A stretch of DNA of 64,000 nt, taken from the NCBI GenBank assembly GCA_030426265.1, contig JAUHYP010000004.1, forward strand, positions 89,427 through 153,426, given 5' to 3'. This document shows positions 34,423-43,469 of the stretch, piece after piece. The translations under genes were made by a program, and so were the position numbers. This DNA comes from Gammaproteobacteria bacterium. GTDB lineage: Bacteria > Pseudomonadota > Gammaproteobacteria > Xanthomonadales > SZUA-36. The notes beneath the pieces are model-generated. The model did not search any database and was not told where the DNA came from. It saw nothing but the letters and a program-made list of their open reading frames with translations. Each line of letters opens with the position of its first letter. Position 1 is the stretch's first letter.

Positions 34423-37077
34423 TTACGGCTCGTAATCCAGCGAAACGCCTTCGAGGTCGTTCACCGGCGTGTCACCGGAGAAGTCGAACAGCTCGTAGGT
34501 GGTCCCGGCTGCCGGCAGGGCGCCCGCTGCACCCAGGTCGGTCTCGCCGGGGTCGGCGGCGCCGCCACCCTCGGTCGTGCCGGCAAGGCCTTCCGGACCG
34601 GTCATTGCGCCATAGTCGACGGTAAAGGAACCGTCGGCGCGCAGCGTCACCATGAAGGTGTTGCTGCCACCCCAGAAGTACTCCGGTATCGAATCGAACA
34701 CGACGGTGGCGCTGTCGTTTCCGTACTCGACGAACACCTCGCCACCCAGTTGCGGCGAGAAGTCCACGAACAGCGGCGCGATCCGCGGCGGCCCGCCGAG
34801 GAACGCCGGAACGGAATACGCATACTCCGTATCGCCCGAACCGAACGAGATGCTGCCGTTGGAGTTGACGAACACGCTGTCGTAGCTGGCCCCGTTGAAG
34901 GGGAAGCTGAACTCCAGCGGAACCTCGACGGTGTCATCGTCGCCCAGGGACACGAAAACGCCGTCGAAGACGCTCGTGTCCAGCACGTAGCGTCCCCCGG
35001 AGGTGCCTTCACCCGTGAAGTCGTCGTCACCGAAGGTGGTGACCGCGACGTAGTACCAGCCTTTCGGCGCGTCTTCGACGACCACCCTGGAGAGCAGTCC
35101 GGCACCGCCGTCGTCGTCATCGATGACATCACCGGAAGGCGTGATCACCCGAATCAGCGAATCGAGCTGCCCCCCCGTGATCTCGACGATCAGGGCGCCG
35201 CTCTTGCTGCGCTTCTTGAACCTGAACCAGTCGATGTCGTCACCCACCGGTTCGATCTCGGTGTAGCGCAGTACGCTTTCGCTGTCGAAGGGCAGCGGAA
35301 TCTTCTTCGCCTTGCGCTGGGTGTCGTTGCGACCGGCCCACCAGTCCTCGAAGCGGTGCGTGGGCGAGTAGGTGAGGAAGTCGTTCCCCAGGTCCACCGG
35401 ATCCAGCTCTTCGAAGGTGGCTGTTTGCAGGATCATGTTGATCCAGCCCTTGCGGCCGCGCGCTTCACGGGACAGGTCCACCCCTTCTTCGAACCCGGAG
35501 GTGATGGCCCCGCCACAGGACATGCCGGCGATGCCGGTTTCGGCGCTCAGGTCGCCGTAGTCGACCTGGACGATTCCGCCAAAGCGCTTGAGGGTGACCT
35601 CGAAGCTGTTGGCGCCCACGTCCGGGAAGGCCGGGACGTCCTCGAAGATCATCGAGAAGTGATGTCGAGACGAGTCGAAGGTGACCAGGCCCTGTTGCAC
35701 CCCGGTGAACAGGTTGAACGGGCTCAGGTCGGTCCACAACGGTGCGATGCGTGGCGGTCCGGCCAGGAATTCTCCGGCGGTTGGCGAAAAGTCGCCGTCC
35801 GGCGCGCCAAAGGTCAGGTGGCCGTTGGCGTTGATGTACACGCTGTCGTATCGCTGGCCACAGATCTCCCAGTTGAACTCCAGTTGCAGCAACACGAAGC
35901 CATCGTCGCCCACCAGCAGGGGATCGCCCGGGGCCGGCGCGTTGAACACGATGTCCACGCCAGAGGTGCCCGCGAGCACCGGGGTGGACTCGTCCACGGG
36001 GTCCGAACTGTCGACGTTGTTGGATTCGCCCGCGCCGTTGTAGTACTCCTCCGGTCCGGGGAAGGGCGAGGCGAGGGGCGTCGAGAATCCGCCGTCGATG
36101 ATCTCGTCGATGTAGACCACGTATTCCACGCCGGGCGTCAGGCCGGAGATTTCCCACTGGCCCGCGTCGTTGACGTCACCGGAGATCGCCGATGCGGCAT
36201 CGAGGTACCAGCTGGCCAGGGACTCCGGGTTACGCGCAATCACGTTGACGCCGGTGACGGGCGTCACGCCGTCCGGCAGGTACACGGTGCCGCTGATCAC
36301 GGCGGTGTCCGTGGCGAACTCCGGTGCCGGGTAGAGTTCGGAGAGGGCCTGGATGTCGTCGAGATGTAGGCTCCCCGTGCCGATGCCGGGACCGAAGTAG
36401 AACGGATACATCGTTTCCACGACCTCGCTGCCGAACGGGTCCACGACCGGCTGCGGGTCGTCCGGGGTGGGGCCGGTGGTGTCGCCGATGTAGATCTGGC
36501 CGTTGACCACCGTGTGGCCCAGGCCCGAGTAGTGGCCGAACTCGTGCACCATGACGTCGAACGCCGCCACGAGGTCGTCGAAGGAAGGGCCGTTCAGGAA
36601 CGACAGGCCTTCGAGGACGGTGCACTCGACGGTGTTCACCCACTCGTAGCCGGCAAAGCCGAGCACGCCGGAACCGGGGCCGTAGAGCAGGTCGAAGATC
36701 TCCCCGGTGTCGTCGAAGACGATGGCCGAATAGCCGTCCGGTGCAGCCGGATCGATGTAGGGAATGAAGTTGTCGACGTCGACGTCTTCCGGCAGCGGGC
36801 CGGCGTTGACGTAGCTGGCGGTGGAAGAGCCCACCGCGCCCCAGACCGCGAACGAGTCGGAGACCGCGGCCACGGCATCGGCGTTGGACACGGGGCCCAG
36901 GTCACCGAGGTCGGGGTTGAAGGGAATGTCGGCGCCGCCATCGGGCCAGACGTAGGGCTGGCCGCTGGCGGCACATTCGGAAATGGGCCCGCCGGCAAGC
37001 GCGGAACCGGTGAAGCCGAGGGCCAGGGGAACGAGGCCGGCGGCGAGGAGCGTGGTCCTGATCGTTGTGCGTTTCAT
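34423..37077 (-). CDS. Secreted metzincin-like protein with PPC and duplicated nidogen-like domains
   Basis: An 884-aa exported protein. After the signal peptide (MKRTTIRTTLLAAGLVPLAL...) comes a domain with the metzincin zinc site HEFGHYSGLGH (H178, E179, H182, H188), as in matrixins, and a candidate Met-turn at ETMYPF. Then follow a carboxypeptidase-regulatory-like segment (AVISGTVYLPDGVTPV), a NIDO-like sandwich (DSVYINANGHLTFG), a pre-peptidase C-terminal domain (DDIDWFRFKKRSKSG) and a second NIDO-like copy (DSVFVNSNGSISFG). ATG 37077 has GGGGG six bases upstream. A secreted 186-aa partner precedes it in the same operon. Confidence 0.82.
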   Translation of the reverse strand: MKRTTIRTTLLAAGLVPLALGFTGSALAGGPISECAASGQPYVWPDGGADIPFNPDLGDLGPVSNADAVAAVSDSFAVWGAVGSSTASYVNAGPLPEDVDVDNFIPYIDPAAPDGYSAIVFDDTGEIFDLLYGPGSGVLGFAGYEWVNTVECTVLEGLSFLNGPSFDDLVAAFDVMVHEFGHYSGLGHTVVNGQIYIGDTTGPTPDDPQPVVDPFGSEVVETMYPFYFGPGIGTGSLHLDDIQALSELYPAPEFATDTAVISGTVYLPDGVTPVTGVNVIARNPESLASWYLDAASAISGDVNDAGQWEISGLTPGVEYVVYIDEIIDGGFSTPLASPFPGPEEYYNGAGESNNVDSSDPVDESTPVLAGTSGVDIVFNAPAPGDPLLVGDDGFVLLQLEFNWEICGQRYDSVYINANGHLTFGAPDGDFSPTAGEFLAGPPRIAPLWTDLSPFNLFTGVQQGLVTFDSSRHHFSMIFEDVPAFPDVGANSFEVTLKRFGGIVQVDYGDLSAETGIAGMSCGGAITSGFEEGVDLSREARGRKGWINMILQTATFEELDPVDLGNDFLTYSPTHRFEDWWAGRNDTQRKAKKIPLPFDSESVLRYTEIEPVGDDIDWFRFKKRSKSGALIVEITGGQLDSLIRVITPSGDVIDDDDGGAGLLSRVVVEDAPKGWYYVAVTTFGDDDFTGEGTSGGRYVLDTSVFDGVFVSLGDDDTVEVPLEFSFPFNGASYDSVFVNSNGSISFGSGDTEYAYSVPAFLGGPPRIAPLFVDFSPQLGGEVFVEYGNDSATVVFDSIPEYFWGGSNTFMVTLRADGSFTVDYGAMTGPEGLAGTTEGGGAADPGETDLGAAGALPAAGTTYELFDFSGDTPVNDLEGVSLDYEP

Positions 37078-37088
37078 TGTCATCCCCC

Positions 37089-37649
37089 TCACTGTCGCGT
37101 CGCGGTCACTGCCGCTTTCAGGTCCGCATAGCTCACCGGGCCGTTGAACAGGCCGGCGTTCTCGAGTGCGTTGGCGGCCATTTCCTCACCGTTCGGACCG
37201 GTGTAGATGCGGAACAGCCCCTGGTCCAGGCCCACCGTGGTGGACAGGCCGATCCGGCTGGGCTGCGTGGTGAACAGGACATATTCCTTGCCCACCTCCA
37301 GGTGGGGGTTGATGTCCGCGATGGCGGCGCGTTGATAGTCGCCGCTGGTGACTTCGGCCTTCGGTGAGGCGAGCATGGTCAGCGACACTTCGAGGCCGCC
37401 CTTGCCGCTCTCGAACCGGCCGCTGATGGATTCATCCACCCGCACGACATAGGTGATCGTGGGGAGTTCACCGCCGCCGGCGTCGACGCTGCCGCGTTCG
37501 GCGCTCAGCACGGTACCGCGAAACACCTTGTCGGCGTTGCCGACCAGGTCGGTCATCGCGAATTGCCGGACCATTCCGGCATGCGCGGCCAGGCTGCCCA
37601 GCAACAGGGCGAGCGTGGCCAATAGGGAACATACAGACTTGCGTCTCAT
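37089..37649 (-). CDS. 186-aa secreted protein, partner of the metzincin-like gene
   Basis: An exported protein (signal peptide MRRKSVCSLLATLALLLGSL...AHAG) whose ATG 37649 has a strong GAGGAGG site. The mature part (FAMTDLVGNADKVFRGTVLSAER, TYVVRVDESISG, GKEYVLFTT) looks like a small beta-rich domain of the kind often found next to secreted matrixins; the family is not named. The stop is 11 bases before the next start, so both form one operon ending at the terminator near 34.35 kb. It could be a chaperone, inhibitor or partner of the peptidase; this is inferred from position only. Confidence 0.75.
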   Translation of the reverse strand: MRRKSVCSLLATLALLLGSLAAHAGMVRQFAMTDLVGNADKVFRGTVLSAERGSVDAGGGELPTITYVVRVDESISGRFESGKGGLEVSLTMLASPKAEVTSGDYQRAAIADINPHLEVGKEYVLFTTQPSRIGLSTTVGLDQGLFRIYTGPNGEEMAANALENAGLFNGPVSYADLKAAVTATRQ

Positions 37650-37942
37650 TGAAGATCCTCCTCAGGGGTACAGTTGCACCGCCACTCATTGGCAGTCATG
37701 TGTTTCGCCCGGAAACTTCCGCTGATTCCAGACTGGTCGCGGCCGTCCTGGCCGGATCCCGCAGTGACCCAGTGGGTCGAAGCCGACCCGGCATCGTCTT
37801 CCGGGTGGTGGGTGGTTCTTCCTGGGCGTCGGCGACGCCCCGGATCGTTTACCTGATTCAAGCACTCCGGATGCATCTTGTCGACCCGAATCCCGAAATC
37901 GGTGGGTGAACCCGGCCCGGCAGACGCTATGATGGCCGCCTG
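37650..37942. other. Intergenic region between divergent operons
   Basis: The largest gap in the window (293 bases). It holds the Shine-Dalgarno site of the 186-aa gene at its left end and, at the right end, TATGAT (37928-37933) just before the aldo/keto reductase start, which could be a -10 element. I see no supported gene, RNA or repeat in the rest. Confidence 0.3.
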
Positions 37943-38842
37943 ATGGATGATTCCCGGCGTATCGAACTGAACAACGGCGTGGCCATGCCCGCGCTTGGCC
38001 TCGGGGTGTTCCTGGCCCCGGCCGCCGAGACCGCTGACACCGTGACGACGGCGATCGGGGCCGGCTACCGCCTGATCGACACCGCGGCGGCCTACCTGAA
38101 CGAGCGGGCGGTCGGCGAGGGCGTCCGGGCCAGCGGCATCGGGCGTGACGAGGTATTCATCACCACCAAGCTCTGGGTGAAGGACTTCGGGTACGACGCC
38201 GCGCTGGCGGCCTTCGAAGCCAGCAACGACCGACTCGGGCTGGGGCATATCGACCTCTGGCTGCTGCACTGGCCGCTGGCCGGGGAGTTCCACCGGACGG
38301 TGGACGCCTGGCGGGCGGCCGAACGGCTGCTGGCGGAAGGACGTGTTCGGGCCATCGGCGTGAGCAACTTCATGCCCGAGCACCTGGAACGGCTCCGTGC
38401 GGAAACCGACGTTGCGCCGGCCGTGAACCAGGTGGAACTGCATCCGTACTTTCAGCAGGCCGGGACGCGCGCGGCCAATGACCGGTGCGGCACCATCACC
38501 CAGTCCTGGGCGCCCATCGGCGGCATCTTCGGCCGGAAACCGGAGACCACGCCCGAGGACGTGCCCCATCCTCTGGCGCACCCGGTCATCAACGACATTG
38601 CCGGGCGCCACGGCAAGACGCCCGCGCAGGTCATCATCCGCTGGCATCTCGAACACGGCTTTTCGGTCATCCCGAAGTCGGTGCGCCCCGAACGGATCGT
38701 CGCCAACTTCGACGTTTTCGACTTCGCGCTTTCGGCGGACGACATCGCCCGCATCGACGCCCTGGACACCGGTCATCGCGCCGGCCCCGATCCGAGCGCG
38801 TTCACCGTGTCGACCTATCCCGTCGACATCGACGATCAGTGA
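37943..38842 (+). CDS. Aldo/keto reductase
   Basis: A 299-aa NADPH-dependent carbonyl reductase of the AKR superfamily. The catalytic tetrad is visible: Asp in RLIDTAAAY, Tyr in AAAYLNE, Lys in TTKLW and His in LLHWPL. The C-terminal cofactor motif is VIPKSVRPERIVAN. Length fits the 2,5-diketogluconate-reductase-like group. The substrate cannot be told. The next gene follows after 44 bases and may share the transcript. Confidence 0.9.
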   Translation: MDDSRRIELNNGVAMPALGLGVFLAPAAETADTVTTAIGAGYRLIDTAAAYLNERAVGEGVRASGIGRDEVFITTKLWVKDFGYDAALAAFEASNDRLGLGHIDLWLLHWPLAGEFHRTVDAWRAAERLLAEGRVRAIGVSNFMPEHLERLRAETDVAPAVNQVELHPYFQQAGTRAANDRCGTITQSWAPIGGIFGRKPETTPEDVPHPLAHPVINDIAGRHGKTPAQVIIRWHLEHGFSVIPKSVRPERIVANFDVFDFALSADDIARIDALDTGHRAGPDPSAFTVSTYPVDIDDQ

Positions 38843-38886
38843 GACGGGCTGCCGAATTCACCGCCCACGAACCCGAGGCCTGAACC

Positions 38887-39498
38887 GTGAATCACCGAAC
38901 GACCTTCGCCCTGATCCTTGGTCTGCTGTCCGTGTTTCCGAGCGCCGTCGCCCAGGCGCCGGACGAAGCCGGGCAACGCCCCATGGTCCAGGTGGACGTC
39001 ACGGTGCAGATGGAGGCCATCGAGCGCTCCCTGGGTGAGATTCAGCAGACCGTGGAGCGCATGGCCGGTGCCATGGAGGAGATTGCGGCGACGGGCGAAC
39101 TGTCCGACGAACAGAAGACGCACCTGGACAGCATCATGTCCAACCTGGACCACGTGATGAAAGTCACCAGTCGCTCGGTCGACGCCCTGCCCACCGCGGT
39201 CCAGCGTTCGAGGGAGTCCCTGCGCACCGGGGCCGACGAACTGGTGTCGGACATCAAGCTGTGGTTCTTCATCATGGCGGGCGTGGTCGCCATCGTGCTG
39301 GTCGTGGTGCTGCTCGCCTTCTACCGGTTCACCCTGAAGCCCTTGCAGACGACGGTGCTGAAGGCGGTCGGGCTGATCTCGGAAATGGCCCAGGCCATGG
39401 CCAATACCTCCCGGTCCCTGGAGGTGATCAACGAGACCCACCGCGAAGTGCTCAAACTGTCCGGCGTTGAGGTGAAGCCACCCACAGACGCCGGGTGA
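38887..39498 (+). CDS. Exported, membrane-anchored helical protein of unknown function
   Basis: A 203-aa product starting at GTG 38887 with GAGGC upstream. It has a signal peptide (to AVAQAPDE), a long helical, probably coiled-coil part (QMEAIERSLGEIQQTVERMA ... SIMSNLDHVMKVTSRSVDAL), a membrane helix at about 125-147 (LWFFIMAGVVAIVLVVVLL) and a second helical part. The layout resembles the sensor half of a chemoreceptor, but no HAMP or signalling domain is present. No family recognised. Confidence 0.7.
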   Translation: MNHRTTFALILGLLSVFPSAVAQAPDEAGQRPMVQVDVTVQMEAIERSLGEIQQTVERMAGAMEEIAATGELSDEQKTHLDSIMSNLDHVMKVTSRSVDALPTAVQRSRESLRTGADELVSDIKLWFFIMAGVVAIVLVVVLLAFYRFTLKPLQTTVLKAVGLISEMAQAMANTSRSLEVINETHREVLKLSGVEVKPPTDAG

Positions 39499-39562
39499 GG
39501 CGGTCGCGCCTGTCGCTTCAGGAACTCCGGGCGCGGGCAGGGCCACGAGGCCCGGCAAACGT

Positions 39563-40852
39563 TCAGTCTTCGCGACGTTGCAGGAGCCGGGAATCGAGCC
39601 GTTCGCAGGCTGCTTCGCCGGCCAGCTCCGTGCAGACTTCCACCAGCCCTTCCAGGGTGAGCGGCTCGCCGCGGCGGGCCAGGCCTGCCGTCACGTCGTC
39701 CAGCGTGGCATCGCCCTGTTCGCGAAGGGCGCTGTCCAGCGACCTCAGGAACACGGCGGCCCGGGCCGTGACCGGTCCGGTCGAGGCGCGGCCCCGCAAT
39801 GACTTCACGTCTTCGCCCCAGCGTTCGAGGTCCTTCCAGGCATTCTTCCGGCGCGCCTCGGTCATGCCGCCGGCGCGGAACATCAGTTCGATGGCGTAAA
39901 ACTCGGCCAGGCCCTCGGCCAGCCAGTCATCGTCGGGGCCGCCGGTCACGCCCATGAACACGTGCACCAGTTCGTGGACCAGGGTGGACGTGCCGTTGCC
40001 GGACACCAGGGGCCGGTCGGCGTGCAGGTACATGGAATCCGGTCCGGACAGGGCGCCTTTCCAGAACGGGTCGCCCGCGCTGACGATCAACAGGCGGGCG
40101 GGCAATGCCGGCATCACGCGATCGAATTCGGGCGCGAGGAAGTTCAGGAAGGCCAGGATGTCCATGCGCCGGATGTCGTGGTCTACCGGCCCGGCCACGG
40201 CCACGCGCATGCCGGCGACCCGGTTGCGCCGGATGCCGAGATCACCGGCCACGATCCAGCCGGTGGGCCGGTCGAAGCGGCGGGATGGGTCGTCCACGAG
40301 AAAGGCCCCGTCATCGAGTTCCGCGAACCGCGTGGCGGGGGACCAGCCCTCCGGCAAGAGAAAGGTCAGGGTGGTTCGCGACTCGGCGTCCACGACCGTC
40401 CGGGTCTGGGCCGCCGGCACCAGGTCATCACCGCGAAAGAGCGCGAATGCAGGGCTGACGCGGCTGTCGTAACCGTCGCCGTTGCGCTGGTGGTCCAGGT
40501 TCACGCAGGCCTCCAGCCAGCCGCCTTCGCGCGCCGGCAGCCAGACCAGCTGGCCGTCACGCTCTTCGGGCATGGGGTCCCCGACCCAGTCGATGTGACG
40601 GCCGGTCTTCTTCCAGTTCATTTCGCGCAGCAGGCGCCGCTCCTGAGCAACCTCGATGCGCAAGTTGTGGCAGTCCGCCCCGGGACTACCCAGGTCAATA
40701 GATACCTTCATTTCATAGGTTCTACCGCGGCCGGCGCCGTGCGACGCGTCCTGTGCGGCCGTCAGCACAGGAAGCAGTGCGAAGAGGATGATCGTCAGGG
40801 CTGTGAGGCGCCTTCGTCGGCATCGGGCCGGCGGGGTCAGTAGAGTGTTCAC
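39563..40852 (-). CDS. Exported HExxH metallopeptidase-like protein (gluzincin type)
   Basis: A 429-aa protein. From GTG 40852 it begins with a basic, then hydrophobic segment (LTALTIILFALLPVLTAAQD) that acts as a signal peptide. The motif HELVH (H293, E294, H297) followed by WLAEGLAEFY (E313) is the zinc site of gluzincins related to M1/M61 aminopeptidases. The first 250 residues are beta-rich. The in-frame sequence upstream of 40852 overlaps the divergent rlmI gene and is not believed to be translated. Substrate unknown. Confidence 0.75.
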   Translation of the reverse strand: MNTLLTPPARCRRRRLTALTIILFALLPVLTAAQDASHGAGRGRTYEMKVSIDLGSPGADCHNLRIEVAQERRLLREMNWKKTGRHIDWVGDPMPEERDGQLVWLPAREGGWLEACVNLDHQRNGDGYDSRVSPAFALFRGDDLVPAAQTRTVVDAESRTTLTFLLPEGWSPATRFAELDDGAFLVDDPSRRFDRPTGWIVAGDLGIRRNRVAGMRVAVAGPVDHDIRRMDILAFLNFLAPEFDRVMPALPARLLIVSAGDPFWKGALSGPDSMYLHADRPLVSGNGTSTLVHELVHVFMGVTGGPDDDWLAEGLAEFYAIELMFRAGGMTEARRKNAWKDLERWGEDVKSLRGRASTGPVTARAAVFLRSLDSALREQGDATLDDVTAGLARRGEPLTLEGLVEVCTELAGEAACERLDSRLLQRRED

Positions 40853-40982
40853 GGGTGTGAAGCTTACGCCAAGTACCGGGGACGATTCACCGGTTCCGGG
40901 GTCGGGGCGCCCTCCTGGACGGATGTCATGCATCGCCCCGGGGACGCAGGGCCTTATACTGCTTTTCCACCCTGTCTGGCTG

Positions 40983-42224
40983 ATGGCGCTTGCGATGACT
41001 TCCAAAGAATCCCGGGGGGTTACCGGCCCCGTCATCCAGCTCAAACCAGGTCGCGACAAGTCCCTGCGACGCCACCACCCCTGGGTCTTTTCCGGCGCCA
41101 TCGCGCGAGTCCAGGGCGATCCGGCGCCCGGGGCCACGGTGAAGGTCACGGCGGCCGACGGCGCCTTCCTGGCGCGGGCGGCATTTTCGCCCGGTTCCCA
41201 GATCAGAGCCCGGGTGTGGAGCTTCGACGAAACCACGGCGGTGGATGAGGGATTTTTCGATCGCCGCATTGCCGCGGCCATCGCACGGCGCCGTTCGCTG
41301 GGCTGGCTGGACGGGCCGACGTGCCGACTGGTGTTCAGCGAGGCCGACGGCCTCCCGGGGCTGATCGTGGACCGGTACGGCGACTGGCTGGCTTGCCAGT
41401 TCCTGTCTGCCGGCAGCGAAGCCTGGCGAGAGGTGCTCGTCCGTCAACTCGTTTCGCAGATGTCCCCCCGTGGCGTGCTCGAACGCTCCGATGCCGACAT
41501 GCGCCGCAAGGAAGGGCTGCCCCCCGGGGACGGACTGGTGGCCGGTGTGGAACCGCCGGAATCCTTCGAGCTGGAGATCGATGGCCTGCGCCAGGTGTTC
41601 CGCCTGGGGGCGGGCCAGAAGACGGGCGCCTACCTCGACCAGCGGGAGAACCGGCGCCGTACCGCGGTTCATGCCGATGGCGCGCGTGTGTTGGACGCCT
41701 ACTGCTACACCGGCGGATTCGGCATGGCCTGCCTCCAGTCCGGCGCCCGGCACGTCACGTTCCTGGATTCCTCGGCCCCGGCGCTCGACGCCGCGATGTC
41801 CGCCGCAGCGATCAACGGCTTCGGTGATCGCTGCGAGGCCGTGAAGGGGGATGTCGCAAAAACCCTGCGCGCCCTGCAGGCCGCGGGCGAGCGATTCGAC
41901 CTGATCGTCCTGGACCCGCCGAAATTCGTGCGCAACGCGGAACAGGTCACGAAAGGCTGCCGTGCCTACAAGGACATCAACCGCCTGGCCTTCGGCCTGC
42001 TCGACGAGGGTGGAATACTTGCGACCTTTTCCTGTTCCGGCCATGTCGACGCCGGCCTGCTGCAAAAGGTCATCGCTCAGGCCGCGATGGAGGCCGGACG
42101 CGGGGTGCAGATCGTCGAACGCCTGGGCCAGCCGGCCGACCATCCCGTCGCCCTGTCGTTTCCCGAGGGCGAGTACCTGAAAGGCTTTCTGCTCCGCGTC
42201 TCGGACGTCGGAAATCGCTCCTGA
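40983..42224 (+). CDS. rlmI: 23S rRNA (cytosine-1962-C5)-methyltransferase RlmI
   Basis: A 413-aa SAM-dependent RNA methyltransferase. An N-terminal PUA domain (LKPGRDKSLRRHHPWVFSGAI) is followed by the typical central segment (DGLPGLIVDRYGDWL), KTGAYLDQRENRR, the SAM site DAYCYTGGFGMACL, the catalytic DPPKF and the TFSCSGH motif. It matches E. coli RlmI along its length, which methylates C1962 of 23S rRNA. ATGs at 40983 and 40995 are both possible; neither has a strong Shine-Dalgarno site. Confidence 0.93.
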   Translation: MALAMTSKESRGVTGPVIQLKPGRDKSLRRHHPWVFSGAIARVQGDPAPGATVKVTAADGAFLARAAFSPGSQIRARVWSFDETTAVDEGFFDRRIAAAIARRRSLGWLDGPTCRLVFSEADGLPGLIVDRYGDWLACQFLSAGSEAWREVLVRQLVSQMSPRGVLERSDADMRRKEGLPPGDGLVAGVEPPESFELEIDGLRQVFRLGAGQKTGAYLDQRENRRRTAVHADGARVLDAYCYTGGFGMACLQSGARHVTFLDSSAPALDAAMSAAAINGFGDRCEAVKGDVAKTLRALQAAGERFDLIVLDPPKFVRNAEQVTKGCRAYKDINRLAFGLLDEGGILATFSCSGHVDAGLLQKVIAQAAMEAGRGVQIVERLGQPADHPVALSFPEGEYLKGFLLRVSDVGNRS

Positions 42225-42252
42225 CGAATCCCTGCCTGATTCGGGAGCGATG
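42215..42252. terminator. Long stem-loop spanning the rlmI stop codon
   Basis: ATCGCTCC (42215-42222) pairs with GGAGCGAT (42245-42252), and CGAATC (42226-42231) with GATTCG (42239-42244), giving 14 base pairs with a three-base bulge that is the TGA stop codon itself. It lies between convergent genes (rlmI and the peptidoglycan-binding protein). No T-run follows, so it may shield the mRNA end rather than stop transcription. Confidence 0.5.
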
Positions 42253-42306
42253 CGCGCGACGTCGCGCCCCGGGGCCGTCCTGACCGACCGTTCGAAACCG
42301 AAACCG

Positions 42307-43239
42307 CTACAACACCTTGCCCCAGATGGGCGTGGCGAACACGGCGGGTTCATTGCCCAGGGGCGTGTTCAGCCGGAACGCGCCCTTGTTGTCAGGCGTC
42401 GAGGAGGCCACCGAGTAGCTGCGCTGGATGATGCTGGAGTGCTTGCCGGCGTTGCCGTCCACCGAGTGGATGGTTTGCCCGACGAAATCCGCGACCAGGA
42501 AATGGTGATTGCGCCCGCCAAACGGCGAGACCATGCACAGGTCTCCCGGCTTGACGTCCTGCAGGCGGGTCACGGCCTGGAACTCCGGGTCCTTGCTCAG
42601 TATGCGCAGCGGCCAGGGCGACAGCTTGAGACCCGCCGTGCGGTAGACGTACAGGCAGAAGATGCCGCACCAGTCGGGCAGGCGGGCGTTCTTCTGTTCC
42701 GCCGGCGCGTTCGGGGTGTTCCTGAAGAAATCGATGTGTTCCTTGGGAATCGTCGGACAATGGGGCGCGAAGGGATGGCCTGCCTTGGCATAGATCACCG
42801 CGAGCGCTTTTCCGCCCTGGCGCAGCTGATCGCCCTGTGGGTTGATCGGCGTGCCCAGGCCGAGTCTGCTGGCGATCCGTTCGCTCAAAGGGTCCGGAGG
42901 CGTGGGACCGTTCTCCGGGAAGCCCATCATGAGGGCGGCCATTCGGGCGATGTTGACCACCGAGTCCCGCGCGGCCTTCTCGCCCGGCGGCGTCGGCAGT
43001 CCGAGTTGCTCCACCAACTGGTACAGGGCTTGCAGCGCAGCGTGGGTATTGGGACCGACGATCCCGTCGGGCACCAGCTGTTTCTGCCCCTGGAACTCCT
43101 TCACCCGACCCAGGGTCCTGGCGCCGAAGTCCCCATCGACCACCAGTCGCGGCTGGATCGAGGGCCCCTGGTTCAAGGCGCCCTGCAGCAGGGAGACGGG
43201 GGCTCCACGGCTTCCGAAGCGAAGCAGTGCGCGACTCAC
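42307..43239 (-). CDS. Peptidoglycan-binding protein with CHAP/NlpC-like domain
   Basis: A 310-aa protein. The first 75 residues are a peptidoglycan-binding type-1 domain (VVDGDFGARTLGRVKEFQ, PDGIVGPNTHAALQ). The C-terminal part has a cysteine-peptidase-like pattern: C191 in LPDWCGIFCLYVYR, then PGDLCMVSPFGGRNHHFLV with H245/H246, and HSVDGNAG, which resembles CHAP amidases. It would cut or bind cell wall. No signal peptide is seen from GTG 43239, so secretion by another route or an effector role is open. Confidence 0.7.
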   Translation of the reverse strand: MSRALLRFGSRGAPVSLLQGALNQGPSIQPRLVVDGDFGARTLGRVKEFQGQKQLVPDGIVGPNTHAALQALYQLVEQLGLPTPPGEKAARDSVVNIARMAALMMGFPENGPTPPDPLSERIASRLGLGTPINPQGDQLRQGGKALAVIYAKAGHPFAPHCPTIPKEHIDFFRNTPNAPAEQKNARLPDWCGIFCLYVYRTAGLKLSPWPLRILSKDPEFQAVTRLQDVKPGDLCMVSPFGGRNHHFLVADFVGQTIHSVDGNAGKHSSIIQRSYSVASSTPDNKGAFRLNTPLGNEPAVFATPIWGKVL

Positions 43240-43469
43240 GTGAGCACTTCGCCGCAGCGCGATGGATGGTCGGAGTCGTGCCCGTGGGGGTGCATGGAAT
43301 CGATTCCTCGGCGCCGTTCGGTCACGACGCCTTTCAATCAGGTATCACGAATACCAGAATAGGCAGGGGCGTCCTGAAATTCCACATTTACGAAACCTGA
43401 GGTAGTCTTGCGGGTCAGTCCCCAGCCGGTGCCCGATCCATACGCCGGCCAACGCCACGGAGATCGAAC

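Noticed and set aside
34294..36369. A 691-codon plus-strand frame opposite the metzincin-like gene.
   Set aside because: It begins inside an MFS/terminator region and shows antisense composition; the opposite strand has HExxHxxGxxH and a signal peptide.
40853..41281. In-frame extension of the HExxH protein upstream of GTG 40852.
   Set aside because: It overlaps the coding part of rlmI on the other strand and would place the signal peptide in the middle of the protein.
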